From an uncultured Pseudomonadota bacterium (GTDB taxonomy: Bacteria; Pseudomonadota; Gammaproteobacteria; Burkholderiales; Usitatibacteraceae): a stretch of 5,701 nt of DNA. The position numbers and the translations under genes are program-made. The notes under the pieces were generated by a model, which was not told where the DNA came from, ran no database searches, and saw only the letters and a program-made list of their open reading frames with translations. The DNA lies in the NCBI GenBank assembly GCA_946885905.1, contig CAMPHL010000196.1, positions 1 through 5,701 of the forward strand, written 5' to 3'. Positions 5,617 through 5,701 of the stretch are shown here, piece by piece (position 1 is the first letter of the stretch; each line of letters starts with the position of its first letter).

Positions 5617-5701
5617 GTCCTCGAATCGACCTCGTCTGAACAGGGGTGGCTTCGAAGTCCGGAACCTCGCACCCAGTCCTCGAATCGACCTCGTCTGAAC
5701 A
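5580..5701. repeat. Tandem repeat of about 60 bp running off the window
   Basis: Two head-to-tail copies are seen, 5580-5640 and 5641-5699, and the last two bases (CA) match the start of a third. Each copy has a core of about 35 bp containing GGCTTCGAAGTCCGGAACC and ending CGCACCCA, then an identical 24-bp linker (5617-5640 and 5676-5699, starting GTCCTCGAATCGACC). The copies differ only by short indels near the core start (CAAGGGGATGG against CAGGGGTGG). The core holds the palindromes CTTCGAAG and TCCGGA. No coding frame or transposase is seen here. It may be a dispersed intergenic repeat, a MITE-like element or a short satellite. Confidence 0.88.

Noticed and set aside
5542..5701. CRISPR-like array at the window end.
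   Set aside because: The would-be spacers are identical between copies, so the whole unit of about 60 bp repeats. One copy is inverted, and no cas genes are seen.

Overview
The window is GC-rich DNA with dense, short-spaced genes and codons ending mostly in G or C. The gene types (oxygen-independent HemN, a TauE/SafE-type membrane protein, a NarL-type two-component pair, FNR-type boxes) suggest a betaproteobacterium able to live with little or no oxygen. The genus cannot be read from the sequence alone.

Layout. On the minus strand, in transcription order, lie hemN (2559-1132), a TauE/SafE or DsbD_2-like six-helix membrane protein (1132-437, overlapping the hemN stop by one base) and a small two-CBS-domain protein (385-17, with a strong Shine-Dalgarno). 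They look like one transcription unit. On the plus strand, a membrane histidine kinase with two near-duplicate PAS domains (2569-4287) overlaps a NarL/FixJ response regulator (4284-4928) by four bases. A hemerythrin-like di-iron protein (4999-5541) follows. From 5542 to the window end there is no gene. This stretch holds a long inverted repeat joined to a tandem repeat of about 60 bp that runs off the edge.

How it fits together. Two 14-bp sites match the FNR/Anr/Dnr consensus TTGAT-N4-ATCAA at nine of ten fixed positions, one before hemN (2593-2606) and one before the hemerythrin gene (4952-4965). In both cases the box centre is 40.5 bp from the A of the ATG, and a weak -10 hexamer ends six bases before the ATG. 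This predicts that low oxygen (or NO, if the regulator is Dnr-like) switches on anaerobic haem synthesis, its two co-transcribed neighbours and the di-iron protein. It also predicts that the transcripts may start at or very near the start codon. The hemN box lies inside the first codons of the divergent kinase gene.

The kinase PAS domains are of the FixL-like kind and keep a histidine that aligns with the FixL haem ligand. A haem-based gas-sensing kinase placed between two FNR-controlled genes is therefore a reasonable but unproven idea. The hemerythrin protein has the four-His, two-Glu pattern of YtfE/RIC iron-centre repair proteins but lacks their N-terminal domain.
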